NCBI GenBank assembly: GCA_022410635.1 | Contig: JAJVDF010000132.1 | Span: forward strand, 1,591,949-1,655,948 | Source: Tretioscincus oriximinensis | Taxonomy: Eukaryota; Chordata; Lepidosauria; Squamata; Gymnophthalmidae | Length of the DNA: 64,000 nt | Reading direction: 5' to 3' | Shown: positions 24,516-36,179 of the stretch, in pieces | How positions within the stretch are numbered: the first letter of the stretch is position 1 | Layout of the letters: the number at the start of each line of letters is the position of its first letter | Made by a program: the position numbers and the translations under genes | The notes under the pieces: generated by a model | Database searches by the model: none | Told to the model about the DNA's origin: nothing | What the model saw: the letters and a program-made list of their open reading frames with translations, nothing else

Positions 24516-24659
24516 TGCCGGAATTGCCCAGTGGAATAAGCCCATTGCCAGAGTTTAATGTAACTGGGAGAGGGGGGGGGGTCCTAGATTATTCTTCCTC
24601 ACCCCACNCCCCCTCTTCATAGAGCCCTCAGGGACTATTGTTGCTCTGGGATTGCGGAA

Positions 24660-24757
24660 TAAATTTATTTATTTGTACTTGTATCCCGTCCTATACCCAA
24701 AAGTCACAGGGCGGCCAACCATAGGGTTGTGCACATAGCTTTCGTTGCTTTCCCAAA
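24660..24757 (-). mobile_element. SINE family A, 3' fragment
   Basis: Plus strand TTATTTATTTGTACTTGTAT, CCGTCCTATACCC and GGGCGGCCAACCATAGGGTT is the reverse complement of the 3' half of the SINE at 29079-29342. The head is missing, as expected of 5' truncation. Confidence 0.75.
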
Positions 24758-25720
24758 CAGAGCAGAATCAATCCCTTGATGGAACCTTAGAACTGGACCA
24801 GCCATTTTCCATTTGACACTAAAGTAGCTTAAAAACAAAAATACTAGTAAAATGGAGTGGCTGTTTGTAAGTATTAAAAAGTTTAATAACTTGTATTGCA
24901 CTTTATGAAAAGCTGATAAATTATTTAACGATCTGATGGCTACCAAACTAGGACATGAAATATGCACCGTTCTTTAATATACTATAGGGAAACCTGTTTA
25001 TAAAGTATTTAGTATTAGCTTNATAATGTACTGTCAACAACAAGAGACCATGAACTACAAAGATCAATCCCATCTAGGTTTGAATCTCCGTGGTGTGTAT
25101 AAAGCGCCTCCGTGCTTTCAGACGACACAAAGCTAGATGGGAGCTAATTACAGGAGAAGTTTATGTCTAGTCTGCTGCTGCAAGAAAAAAATCAGTTGCA
25201 GATTTTTGTTATGCTAAATGAACATGCCATGAAGGACATACAAAAGCCTTAAAGAAAGCCAACTTTATTGTTCTATTGTAAATCTCATTTTTATTAATTT
25301 AATCCAGTGGTTTCCTATACATGATACATCCTCCAAATAACAGAACGTATGTTTATTTGCATTTGCAGGGTTCTCAATCCTTTTTAACGGAAACTTGTAT
25401 ACTAAATTAAAAGCAAAAGAAGTTGAATTCCTTCACATTAAAATTGGTTATCCAAAATAAGTTTATAGTTAATCTTCTGCTGAATAATGCTCCCATAATT
25501 AGTGTTATCATACGTTCCAGAATGGCCAGGGTACTCCTGGATATTTGGGGTGTGGTAACAATCCCAGGAACCTAGAATTAAGTTCTGGACTCCTGGGTAT
25601 CCAGTCACAAATCGGTTATTAAATTTCATAGGCTTCTGGGTTTTTTCTTTTCCATAGCAGCACCCGATATAGATGGTAGAAGTAGATGTTTTCCAACACT
25701 TCCATGCATGCATAATGATC
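24758..25720. other. Intronic DNA with no recognised element
   Basis: Unique-looking. About 25060-25180 pairs GATCAATCCCATCTAGGTTT with AGCTAGATGGGAGC in a loose inverted arrangement. No gene was seen. Confidence 0.4.
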
Positions 25721-25793
25721 TTGCTCTGAGCAGGGATTTGGACCCGATGACCCTGGAGGTCCCTTCCAACGCTAAGATTCTATGATTCTATGC
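25721..25793 (+). mobile_element. CR1 LINE extreme 3' end
   Basis: GAGCAGGGATTTGGACCCG, then GGAGGTCCCTTCCAACGCTA and GATTCTATGATTCTATG is the last roughly 70 bp of the CR1 subfamily seen at 18231 and 46044. Confidence 0.85.
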
Positions 25794-26840
25794 ACATATG
25801 AGTCCTAGTAGTCCATGAAAGCAAAGGCAAGAAGACACTAGTCATTCACTCACCTCTGTTCACTATCTTCATTCTACTTCTCTGCAGCAAACCTGATGCT
25901 CAGTCAGGCTGCATTGCCTTTCAATGCTCCACTACTGTTCCATCCTAGTACTTGGCGCACGTCTGCCACTGCTACAATCCCATCCACTCAACCGGTAACT
26001 GCTGGGATGGAAGGGAGGGGAGGAGGGCTGCGGATGTTAAATGTTTGTGATTTTTAAACTTTGGGGAAGGTAGCATGGCCTAGGTTGGGAAGGGGGTGTA
26101 GAGGAGGGTGTGATCTGAAGAGGTGAGGGGTCATGGCTTGGAGGCAGCGAGAGGCAGGGGGGGCTCCCAGGCTTCAAGTAGCCAATGTGGCAATGCTGCT
26201 CATAAGATTCACATTTTGAAAAGGTTGAAATTCTTCACTTGTGGTTGGATGACCTACATTAATCTGATTCACAGTTGACACCCCTAGTTCTGGATGGATT
26301 AAACCAAAAGGGAAAAAAGTCACCTGAATTCGATGGGAGGGTGCTACCACTATATTATGGAGATTGTTCAGCATTGATGCTTTCAATTTGACTCTGCAGA
26401 CTATCAATGTCTTGCAACCACTGTTCCCACTAATTGTTCCCAAAAATATTATGAAAATTCCATTGTAGTGACACCATGATACCATTTAACTAAAAAGGCT
26501 ACTAGAGTCCTTTAAACAGATAGATGGGAAAAGCCACAGAAGGGATTGTTATAGCATAAAAGGGGCCATTATGGCATTGCTACAACTTGTACAGCAAATC
26601 ACGGGGCTTCCAGGGTGCTAAAAATGCATGTCTAGAAGCCACCAATAGTGACTAGGAAACAAACAAAACCCCACACTGTCCCTATCAGGGGTTCTGATCC
26701 ACTACGCATGCCTGGCTGAAACTACAACATTATCATCCTGCAAGAATGTTCATTTAAAATAACAAATCATGGAAACTATGCATATGGATGCAAAAAAGTA
26801 ATTATACAGCTGTGTAAGGACCATAGGGAATAAATATTAG
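25794..26840. other. Intronic DNA with no recognised element
   Basis: Unique-looking sequence with a G-rich stretch at about 26000-26165 and no exon or repeat recognised. Confidence 0.4.
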
Positions 26841-27131
26841 AAGAGAAAGAAGAAGATCTGGGTTCTTCTACCCCGCTTTTTCACCTTTCAAAGGGACTCA
26901 AAGCAGCTTCCAAGGGTATTTTGCCCGAAGGCTGACATTCTACCTTCCCCACCAGGCTGTGATGGTTCCCAAGTATCTACTTGCAGTCAGTTGCCAATTC
27001 TTGCAATTCTTGCTTTCGAATAGCTGGGTTGACTAGAGCTGCAGGCTAGCGGAAGGTGCTCACGCCTCCCCATGTCTGACACAGGGCTTTGAAACCCCAT
27101 CTCTGAGATGAGACTGAGCAATTTGTGCCTG
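26841..27131 (-). mobile_element. tRNA-derived SINE with Bov-B-like tail (family B), near full length
   Basis: The plus-strand start AAGAAGATCTGGGTTCTTCT, ACCCCGCTTTTTCAC is the reverse complement of the Bov-B/Sauria SINE 3' end (AAAGCGGGGTA...TTCTTC). The other end gives a tRNA-like head, GGCACAAATTGCTCAGTCTC, with a B-box-like GGGTTTCAAAGCCC. It is closely related to 45137-45444. Confidence 0.8.
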
Positions 27132-28939
27132 TGGCTTTCGCCCTATTTTTTTTCTCGAGAACAATCTGGCCTCTTTTATTTTGGAATGGGAAAATGGACA
27201 ATTGGGTCTATCCAAAAAGAGGCATTTGACAAGGAATACAGTTTCTGACATTAGGCGGTGCAGAGAAATAATGTTCAAATGCCTTCTTCAGTGTTTGCTT
27301 TGTGGATGTTGGGTCACTTTCCTGAAGTCATTATAACTTCCCTGACATTTTTTCTACCTTTGCTTTTGGGAATTTTTAATAAAACTAAAGATAATGGAAC
27401 TTTCTGCATGTATGTAAAAGTGTTGAAAAATAACTTAGCTTTTACTGTTAGATAAGAATGGAAGCCTCATTTTGATCTTGACAAGTTATACATTGACTTA
27501 TTTTGAACCAGAAGATGGTTTTAGAAGAAGACACCATTTGCCTTTGTCTTTGTCCACTGTCACAGCCTCGCAGGTCTTCATTTAAAGACCACCAAGACAT
27601 CTAGCTACTAACAATTCAGCTCTAATGACCATTCAAAATTAGGTAAGATTAGCAAGCAGTGGAGTTAATACTGAGGCACCATAAACTAAGAGGCACTTCT
27701 ACACAAGGTTATAAAACAGCAAAATTTTGAATTTTTGAATATTTTAAAATACAGTACTAACTTTATGGTTTTCAGAATCTGTTTCCTGCCTAAACTGCAA
27801 AAACTGATGGACTACCCTCTCAGGAGACTAGGCAATGTAGCTTCCAAAGAGGCCACACTGAGATCTGGGGGCTTCTTCATGCAAAAAACCCCACACTTAG
27901 ATGCTAAACCATACATGCTTTCCAGTTAGGAACTTATATATTTACTTAAGCAAACATCAGCCACCGTTTATAAACCAAAAACTACCATGTATTCATTATG
28001 GTTTCTCAAATTCAACCCATGAGGTCTGCCGCCTTTTAAAAAAATGAATTAACTGTGCAAGTAGGAACCACTTCAGATTCTTTGAGAAACTCAAAAGAGC
28101 AAAGACATGAATGCTCTGCTCTTCCTTCCTTCACGCATACAAATTGTGGCCTGGCTCTATGGCACCCAGGCTTCACAGGCCTTAGGGCAAACCAAAGGTG
28201 AGATCAAAATAGGCCTACCTGTCAACACAGTACAAAACACTTTGTACTATATTTATTTTCACATATGACAAAATTAAAATAAAATGTATTTTCACAAGGT
28301 ATTATTCTGAATGGAAACCAACCATTTTTTAATGCTTCAACCACATTTGAACCCTAAATTTTCCAGTGTCTCTTTTTAGAAATGTATCGGTGAGTTTATT
28401 CATGTTGCGGACTTGCAATGGCAGAGTCCATTTAATGAATGGCTTAGACTATAGGTACCAAATGGAAAATTATATCTCACATTATAGCCGCAGTCATTTC
28501 ACATCATAGGAAACAACCATCTCACCAATATTATTCATCTGTTTATTTAAGGACGCTTCTTTATCATTTATGGCTGCATCCCCACACCTGAGATACTACG
28601 CTTTGAAGGTGATTTTACTCTCTTTGCGTCCCATGGAATCATAAGTGTCCAGCTTTCCACGCGCTTTAAAGCTATTTATTGCATAGTAAATAGCCACCGC
28701 GTATCATCCAATTTAAACAGCCTCGATTTTGACGAAAGTAAAATCTCTCTGGAGCTTGTATCCAAATTGAAAAAAATCTTGTTGGCTCTTGGCATGCAGA
28801 TACAGCCTGGGAATAGTAGGCTGGGTGGCAGAGAATTCTGGGGATTGTAGTAAGCAAAGCGCAGGCTAGCTCCTTCTGAGGCTCTTCATTTAAAGGCAGA
28901 AGAGAGGAAGCAGCTGATTGACGAGGTAAAACGGCGATT
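27132..28939. other. Intronic DNA with no recognised element
   Basis: Unique-looking; open frames are short and without motifs. Confidence 0.4.
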
Positions 28940-29078
28940 ATTTTTTATTTATTTATTTACATTTGTACCCCGCCCTATACCCAAAGTTCTCAACAGTAAA
29001 AGCAACAATACAAAATTACCATTAAAAACAATATAAAAACATTATCCAGAAGTGGGAAGAGAATAAGAGAATAAGTGG
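28940..29078. mobile_element. Reptile LINE-tail repeat, first part (interrupted)
   Basis: TTATTTACATTTGTACCCCG, CCCTATACCC, then AAAACAATATAAAAACATTA is the start of a common sauropsid repeat. Its continuation (CAGCCAAAGGCCAGGTGAAAA) appears only after 29567, beyond a SINE and a CR1 tail. Confidence 0.55.
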
Positions 29079-29342
29079 GAGAGCCAGTTTAGTGTAGTGG
29101 TTGAGCGTTGGACTCATACCAGGTAGTCTCCCGCTTCAATTCCCCACTCCTCCACGAAAACCAGCCGGGTGACCTTGGGCCAGTCACAGTTCTTTGAGCT
29201 CTCTCAGCCCCACCTACTCCACAGNGTGTCTGTTGTGGAGAAAGCAACAACAAGCTATGTGCGCCACCCTATGGTTGGCCGCCCTGAGACCTTTGGGTAT
29301 AGGGCGGGATACAAGTACAAATAAATAAAAATAAAATAAATA
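29079..29342 (+). mobile_element. Sauria-type SINE (family A), full length
   Basis: Head GAGAGCCAGTTTAGTGTAGT, B-box-like CTTCAATTCCCC, body GGGCCAGTCACAGTTCTTTG, tail GGTATAGGGCGGGATACAAG and A/T-rich AAATAAATAAAA. It is inserted in the LINE-tail repeat at 28940-29730. Confidence 0.85.
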
Positions 29343-29440
29343 GAAAAAGATGTGTCTTCTTGTCTCTGTTTCCATACATTAAAGGATCTCCTAAGGACTT
29401 TACTCCTGGGAAAACCATTGCTCTAACTATTTTCAGGAGC

Positions 29441-29567
29441 ATATTTTGCCTTCCTCTGTTCAGACTGCCCAGGTGCATCTGGTGGGCCTCTGTGTGACAC
29501 AGAATGCTGGACTCGATGGGCTGTGGCCTGATCCAGTAGGGCTCTTCTTATGTTCTTATGTTCTTAT
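29441..29567 (+). mobile_element. CR1 LINE 3' end
   Basis: TGCCTTCCTCTGTTCAGACT, GCCCAGGTGCATCTGGTGGG, then CTCTTCTTATGTTCTTATGT and TCTTATA: a 5'-truncated CR1 tail ending in the ATGTTCTT microsatellite. Confidence 0.85.
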
Positions 29568-29730
29568 AACATTTCTTCAGCCAAAGGCCAGGTGAAAAAG
29601 GTGCGTCTTCAAAGAGCTTNCAAAAGAATACAGTGNTGATGACAGATGCACCTCGAGGGGGAGACTGGGGGCAACCACTGAGAAGGCCCTACCCCGTTTG
29701 GGCTTAACACATTTGGCCTGAGTTGTAGCA
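29568..29730. mobile_element. Reptile LINE-tail repeat, second part
   Basis: CAGCCAAAGGCCAGGTGAAA, AAGGTGCGTCTTC and GGGGGCAACCACTGAGAAGG continue the repeat that began at 28940. The same words occur at 45700-45820. Confidence 0.5.
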
Positions 29731-30344
29731 AGCTATAAGGAATATCTTATTTCTCCTAGCCATTGTCACTTCAGTATTTCTACTCAGAATCTCAAGTCCA
29801 CTGTACTCTATTTTTAAGGTAGCATACTTGTGTAAATCCATGAATCCAAAATCAGATTTTGTTTTAGAAAAGCAACTGTGGGATTGGGAACTTGAGAGCT
29901 TCCTTATAATTCACAAAATTTCTCATTAAAAAATCTTTCTGGGAAGTGACCTGCCTTTGCACAAAATTCAGACTAAGACCCAGTGCAGAAATGGCCTAAT
30001 CTTTTGTTTTCTTTTATTGAAAGAGCTAAAAAAAGCCAAATTTTATTGAAGCATGATCTCCCGTATACTTTTTCGCACTTTTGAATGTTTCATGCCTAGC
30101 ACCACAGAGAGAAGTTTTAACACCAAATTTCTCTTCCCCTTATTCAATTTTATGGCTTTCCATTTACCCAANGCTTCCTTTTATCAAATCTGCTGCATTT
30201 AATTAAAGGATGGAGAACAAGGGGCCCTGATGCTGATTTAAGTTTCCATCAATTAGTGACCGGGCATCGCACAAACTAAGCTCAACACCCTTTGGAAGGC
30301 CCCATGTTCCTTGTCCTTGCTGTCATGTGTCCCTTCATGCAAAC
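29731..30344. other. Intronic DNA with no recognised element
   Basis: Unique-looking AT-rich sequence. Confidence 0.4.
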
Positions 30345-30356
30345 AACATAAATGTA

Positions 30357-30562
30357 GCAAAGGGGCCAGCAGCACTTTGAGACTAACAGGAGAAAAGTGT
30401 GTGGCATAAGCTTTCATAGACACATCTACTTCTTCAGATGCTTCTTCAGTAGACGTGCCTACGAAAGCTGATGCCACCCCCTGTTCTCCTGTTAGTCTCA
30501 AAGTGCTACTAGCCCCTTTGCTGGACTTTCTACTGGATTAACACAGCTATTTCTCTGAAATT
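30357..30562. mobile_element. Penelope-like palindromic retroposon (copy 2)
   Basis: Left arm 30357-30440 reads the family on the minus strand and right arm 30441-30522 on the plus strand. The tail GGATTAACACAGCTATTTCT, CTGAAATT is on the right only. Flanking direct repeats AACATAAATGTA (30345-30356) and AACAATAAATTTA (30563-30575) look like an aged target duplication around the whole unit. The minus-strand arm holds CTGAAGA, a hairpin, GAAA and GCTTATGCC. Confidence 0.75.
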
Positions 30563-30575
30563 AACAATAAATTTA

Positions 30576-33029
30576 GCACATCAAACTAGCATAAGGAAAC
30601 ATATTTAGTACACAGAAATTCATCAGTCAATCAGTAATAGCTACTTAAATTGTCTGCCACATAATACAGAGGATAGTTTCTAATGAATTCCATAGAATGA
30701 AGACAGCAGCTCATTTTCTCACCCTTCGCACAATTTGCTTAGCAGTGCCAACTGCCGATTCTGTGTACAAACGAGGAAAGACTCTTAAACTCTGTGTACC
30801 GCAAGGAACTTTCCACCTACGCATTGATTCAGTTCCTGAGATGAGATCTGAAACACATTTCATTAGGATTTTAAATGTATTTCTCTAAAAAAAAAATTAA
30901 TATAATTCTATTCACAAATATGTGAGAGCAAGGGAGCCACAGATGGCAGAACAAATCACTACAATAAATCATTATTAAATAACCATAAATCTCTATAATG
31001 GTGCAATGTTTAAACACAATACTGTAGTCAAAGCGATCATTTCTTAGAAAAAAAAATGGTGCCTCATACCCAGGAAAACAAATTGCCAAACCTTCCCTTG
31101 CCAAGAAGATAGTAAGATTAGATCAGGAAATTGGAGGATAAAATTCACATAAACGGAACTCACTCTACAGTATTTTTGTGTTAACAACTACAACATAGTA
31201 AATTGAATAGAGAAAGGTGATGACATAAGTGCTGTATTTGAGGNTTTTTTTAAATGTTAAACATTCCAGTTTCTGGCAATAAATTTCACTTCTTGCCTAA
31301 TTGCGCAATGCATCACCTCAGATGCATACCTAAACGCCTAGCGCTAAGCAAACATTTCAAAGCCTGCCTTATAGAAGAAAGTTAGTTTCCACCAAAATGA
31401 GTTTCTTCCCATTCTCTGTGTGCTTTTAAAATAGAAAAGGAGAATGAAGGCAAGAGAACAGCATCCATTTAAAACCGGTATTCTTTGGATGAACACAGGA
31501 TGGACATTTACAGTAATCCATGACTGCAGAAATCAGCCGAAGAGCTATTTGCTCATTCTAAAACTTCCCATGCCTTATTTAGCTCTTACAAGACTTCATT
31601 TGTCAAAGGGCAGACACAGTGCTGATGTTGCATCCAATGGCGCATTGCTATAGCCAAGATGAGCTACAGCAAAGCGACAGGCCCACGAGTACCCTGTAAA
31701 GAGCATGATTGCTTCTACGGCCCCTTGGGATGGGTAAATTATTAAGTGACACTTTCACAACTTGAAGTACTGCCTAAGACAACCCTATTAAAACTGTTAG
31801 CCTACGAGACACTTTCACACTTGCTGGTTTGGTAAATCTTTGTCAAAGTCACCATTGGTTTATTTTCTTACATTCTGGCATAATCTGTGTATCCCATCCC
31901 ATACACAATAATTATTTCTTGGAGACTTCAAACACATGAAAGAANAGGAGTCTTTCTATTTTTCTACTTCTGTTTGCTTTTGTTGTCTGAACTGAACTCT
32001 GTAGACAAAAGAATGGTAAAGAAGAAGGGGAAAAAGTCTATTAACTGGAATGATAAAAGCCCATCCATCATTGGTCCAAACACAATAACCACCTGTTATC
32101 TGTCCACCGGATCACTGTTACCCACACAATCTGCTGCAGATGATACTGATGTTATACTATGGGCATTTGGCAATTAGGAAAGAAATAATATTTCAAAACC
32201 AATACATTGTAAGCTGTACCTAATTAAGAAGCATTTGGCTGAGAGACTAATATCTTTTCCTCAGGCAGACACTGTCTGAGGAAAAGCCATTCTATTCTAG
32301 TTATTTTTATAACTATTTTGCTATGATCTACCCTGAAATCCTGAGGCAGGGATGGGAAATAGAAATAAATAAAAGTAAGTATCTTTCTGATAACAAAATA
32401 CCCCCCAACCAGTCTCACCACAAACAGAGGCCATCTGCTGATCTTTGCGCTCAATGAAATCCTACATCTCAGAAAATTGTGACTATTCCTTGAACAAAAT
32501 TAATCAGTAATTATTATAGCAGAGAAGGGGAAAGAAGATTTTTCACGTAATTGATATGTGTACTCCTGTAATTACTTACTGCATTTTTATCCCAAGCTTC
32601 AGTCTCCAAAAAGCTCCCACATGTGGCTTAATAATTTTCAGTATGGTATGTGCCTGCCTTGTTGAAATCTAAGTGTGGAAACGACACATGAGGAAAGAGA
32701 CGCAGGGAGGAGAAAAGAATAACTGGGTAGCCAGTTGTTCACTCTCAAGACTGATATAAAACTGCTTCCCAAACCCAGCGCCACCCTTGCTACAGCACGG
32801 AATAACATCTAGTTACTTTCACTCAATCTGTCATAAGATACCCTTGGCTCAGGCTCAAGGGAACTTCCCTCATATAACATATATTATGACCAGTTTGCAT
32901 ACTTCAGCTTTTCCTGGTCCTCTTCCACACTACTTGCATCATATTTGTAATGTTGCTAATAAAATTACCCATTGATCTTGAAAACATTTATTACTGAAGT
33001 CAGAATTATGAATGGNTTGAGCAATGGAG
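30576..33029. other. Intronic DNA with no recognised element
   Basis: No repeat or exon recognised. Parts (31450-31650, 32040-32200, 32570-32680) have the repeat-free look of conserved non-coding DNA, but no specific motif cluster supports a call. Confidence 0.4.
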
Positions 33030-33275
33030 GAGAATAAGAAGGGGTCCTGCTGAATGGGGCCACAACCCATCTAGTCTAGCATTCTGTCTCCCACCTGGGC
33101 ATTCTCAAGCAGAAGGCAAAAACTTTACCTGTCCTTGACTCCCTACCAATAGAAGCATCATCAAAAGGTCCATCCTAATAGCTACAGATACACTCGGCTT
33201 CCATTAACTGGTCTATTCCTATCTCAAAGCTATCCAGGCTACTAGCTAGTGGAAGTAGTTTCATAGACCAATGGT
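33030..33275 (-). mobile_element. Old CR1 3' UTR fragment
   Basis: Plus strand AATAAGAAGGGGTCCTGCTG, CCACAACCCATCTAGTCTAG, CATTCTGTCTCCCACCTGGG and AGCTATCCAGGCTACTAGCT run in the order of the CR1 tails at 19514 and 42439, but strongly diverged. Confidence 0.65.
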
Positions 33276-34087
33276 CCCCCAAGAGAAAAAAAAGCTTTCC
33301 TTTTTACAGTATGTAGCATCTTCTCTAGACAGTGAATGAAGGAAAAGAGTAACCTAAGCCCAACATAAAGCAGTTTTATTACTTGTGTTACAAAGAATGG
33401 CACTAGCATTAAAAATATTGCTCAGTATGAGTTCCTAATAAAAGTTAGCCTTCCTTTCTTTCTCTTTCCCTTTCCTTCCCTCCTACACACAAAGGAAACT
33501 TAGTTTTGATGCACTTTCAAATACATGGACATGTGTGTGCATAGCACACATACTTGGATGGTAGGTTCCACATTAAGGCTGCATAACTCATTCAAAACTA
33601 GTAAATACTTCCATACGTTAGAAATACTTTAACTGTTTTTGCATAACTGTTGTTATGATCATTAATATTTCACCAAGAAACCCCAATAAATTTTACTTCC
33701 CCCCACCCATCAATAGAAAGATATATTTACTATGTTCTGTTTCTACTTCCTTGTCCCTGCAAATGTTTGTTAATGGGTTTCTAGTAAGGAGATTTCATAG
33801 CACATTAGAGACGGAGACCTCAGCCACACTGCAGTCAAGCGTAGTACTAGCAACCAATAGTATATGAAATACATAATATATTTATTTATATTTATAATGA
33901 TCACTTGTTGCCCAGATGGGTGAGCAAGGCCCTGTGCTCACCTCCATGGGGTGCTGCATTGTAGGTGTGACTGGGGCTCTCTTTCCTTTAAAAAAAAAAC
34001 ACCTCATATTGTTCTTTGCACAATCCAGCTTCTGAACAGGAGATCTGTTGTCCCACCAACAGAAATCCATTCCCTTCAAAAGCCATC
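33276..34087. other. Intronic DNA with no recognised element
   Basis: A CT-rich low-complexity stretch lies near 33450-33485; otherwise it is unique-looking. Confidence 0.4.
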
Positions 34088-34095
34088 CTTTGGAC

Positions 34096-34251
34096 CAGCA
34101 ATGTCAAACTGATGGCCCTCCAGATGTTTCTGAACCACAATTCCCAACATTCCCTTCCACTGCCAGCACTGGCCCCACTTTGCTAAACCAAATGGAATGT
34201 TGGGAGTTGTGGTTCAGGAACATCTGGAGNGCCACCAGTTTGACATCTCTG
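34096..34251. mobile_element. hAT-type MITE with CAGAG-like termini
   Basis: The element is almost wholly an inverted repeat: CAGCAATGTCAAACTGATGG on the left and, read inward from the right, CAGAGATGTCAAACTGGTGG. The middle has paired arms GAATGTTGGGAGTTGTGG and CCACAATTCCCAACATTCCC. The 8-bp flanks CTTTGGAC (34088-34095) and CTTTAGAC (34252-34259) differ at one base, as expected of an old hAT target duplication. No coding capacity. Confidence 0.85.
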
Positions 34252-34520
34252 CTTTAGACAGTCCAGGCAGGGTCACCGAGGCAGGATAGCAATGCCACAG
34301 AGAAAGTAGCGCGTACAAAATTCCTTAAAGAACTAGGAGGGAAAAACATGGACTCAACCACTACGTATTGCTGCAGAACCATAGGTAGCAACATGGGTGG
34401 CCTATATATTTTGCCATCCCTGCATTGCTGATTCGTTTGAGTGATGATCAAATGAATATGTGATACACACACACATACACCGTGTCATCTGAATTTGGTC
34501 TGATTAAAAAGAAGTATAGG

Positions 34521-34559
34521 TAGCATGAGCTCTCATAGACAAGTGTACTTCTTCAGATG
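34521..34559 (-). repeat. Degenerate Penelope-like arm with hammerhead-like core
   Basis: On the minus strand it reads CATCTGAAGAAGTACACTTG, TCTATGAGAGCTCATGCTA. The CTGAAGA box and a weakened stem are present, with GAGA in place of GAAA. This copy keeps the T after the GC...GC hairpin that the better copies lack. Confidence 0.55.
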
Positions 34560-34563
34560 TTTA

Positions 34564-34593
34564 GACAGGCAGGAAGGAAGGAAGGAAGGAAGG
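34564..34593. repeat. GGAA microsatellite
   Basis: A run of GGAA units directly follows the degenerate Penelope-like arm. Confidence 0.9.
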
Positions 34594-36179
34594 AGAGTCA
34601 TGAACCCAAGGTGTCACCCATTTTGATTTGTTCCTCTTTTTGTAAAAAAGAAGTAGAAGAAGAAGATGCCCTGCCCAAGCACCTGGGCAAAATTCGCCCC
34701 AAAAGTAAATCCCAACGCACAAGTGGGATCAAGCACTAGGCAAGGCGTCCAGACTGTCTCTGCCATTCCATTCGGCCACCTGGCAGGGACAGCAAGAGGC
34801 AACAGGATCCTGCATTTTCCTCTCACCATCTCCAGGCAAAATCATATCCAGTAATATAAAATGTATCTGTACCAAGTGGCCAAAAGTCTCACAACTTTCG
34901 CCTGGAATGTTTTTGGCTTTTTCCTTTCGTTTTTGTTAAAAGTGCCAGAAGAAACCAGCGCCTTGTTTCACTATGGTACAAAAAGTATAAGAAGATAAAA
35001 CAAGTATAGAAACTTTAAAATACAAAACTGTTAAAACATTGACTCACTAAAATAATTTAAAATTTCAGCAGCTGGACACCCTGGCATGTTCCTCACTAGC
35101 CTCCAGTGAAGAGGTCATTTTTAAATATCACCAGAGAATTTTTCCCTAGAAAAATGTTTAACGGTATTCTGTTACTACAAACGTTCACCCTTATTTTAAT
35201 TATATGTTAGAAATTTCTTAAAGCATGAAAAGGTTTTTTTTTTTCATTTTCAAATTTTAAAGTAGATTACAGAGCATTAACAACAAGGGCAAAAAAACCC
35301 AGAACAAACCCAGAACAAAATCAGCAACATTATAAACGAAGAATTTGCACTATTTTTTACAAAAAGGAAACACTCATTTTGTACATTTCCAGGTAAGCAT
35401 TTCACTGGTGTTATTATTCAGAGAGCCTATTAAAAGGAGAAAGTTCAAAACACCACAATCAAGGTAACCACTGAAATGATTTTCCATTGAGAAATTGAAA
35501 CCTTGGGAATTCTACTTAGTTGCAAANAGTCAATTAACCTTCGCACAATCGTGTCTGGAATCATGGCTTTAAAACAAGAGCTACAAAGAATAAAATTCCT
35601 TGTTAGTAAAAAAAAAAGAACAGAAAAGAGGGTGACTTTGGTTCACACTCCTGGTCTCTCAGGCTAATGCACCTCACAAGATTGTTGTAAGGATAAATCA
35701 GGAGGCGTGTCCCATGTATTCTACTACGAATTCTGGGAGGAAGGGGGAAATAGAAATGAAATAATAAATAAATCATCCTATACCAGATGTTTAAAACATG
35801 ATTTTTCCAATAGAATCAGCACTTTCCTATTGTGCTCTGAGAAAGGAGGAGGATTAAAAGCATTTGTAATTGCATTGTCAGGAACTGAGTCCTTGGCTCA
35901 CGAGTCTTGCTACAGATGAAAAACAGCAGAGTGCTTTACAAAAGAACAGGTTAAAGTTGGCACCAAGCTATTATCACAAANCTCTGCTGAAAACCAAAGG
36001 TCCTGCAGTACAGAGTAGATCTAAATCATTATGATTGTTCCAGAGCACCAGGTATCCTAACATTTTGGTCTGAATGGAGAAAAACAAACCATGTATTTCC
36101 ATGAAAAGGACAATGCTGTAAAAAATAGATCTCATTATCTGAATACTGCAATTTTAAGGTAAANAGAAATGTTTATGTC
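34594..36179. other. Intronic DNA with no recognised element
   Basis: Unique-looking AT-rich sequence; no exon seen. Confidence 0.4.
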
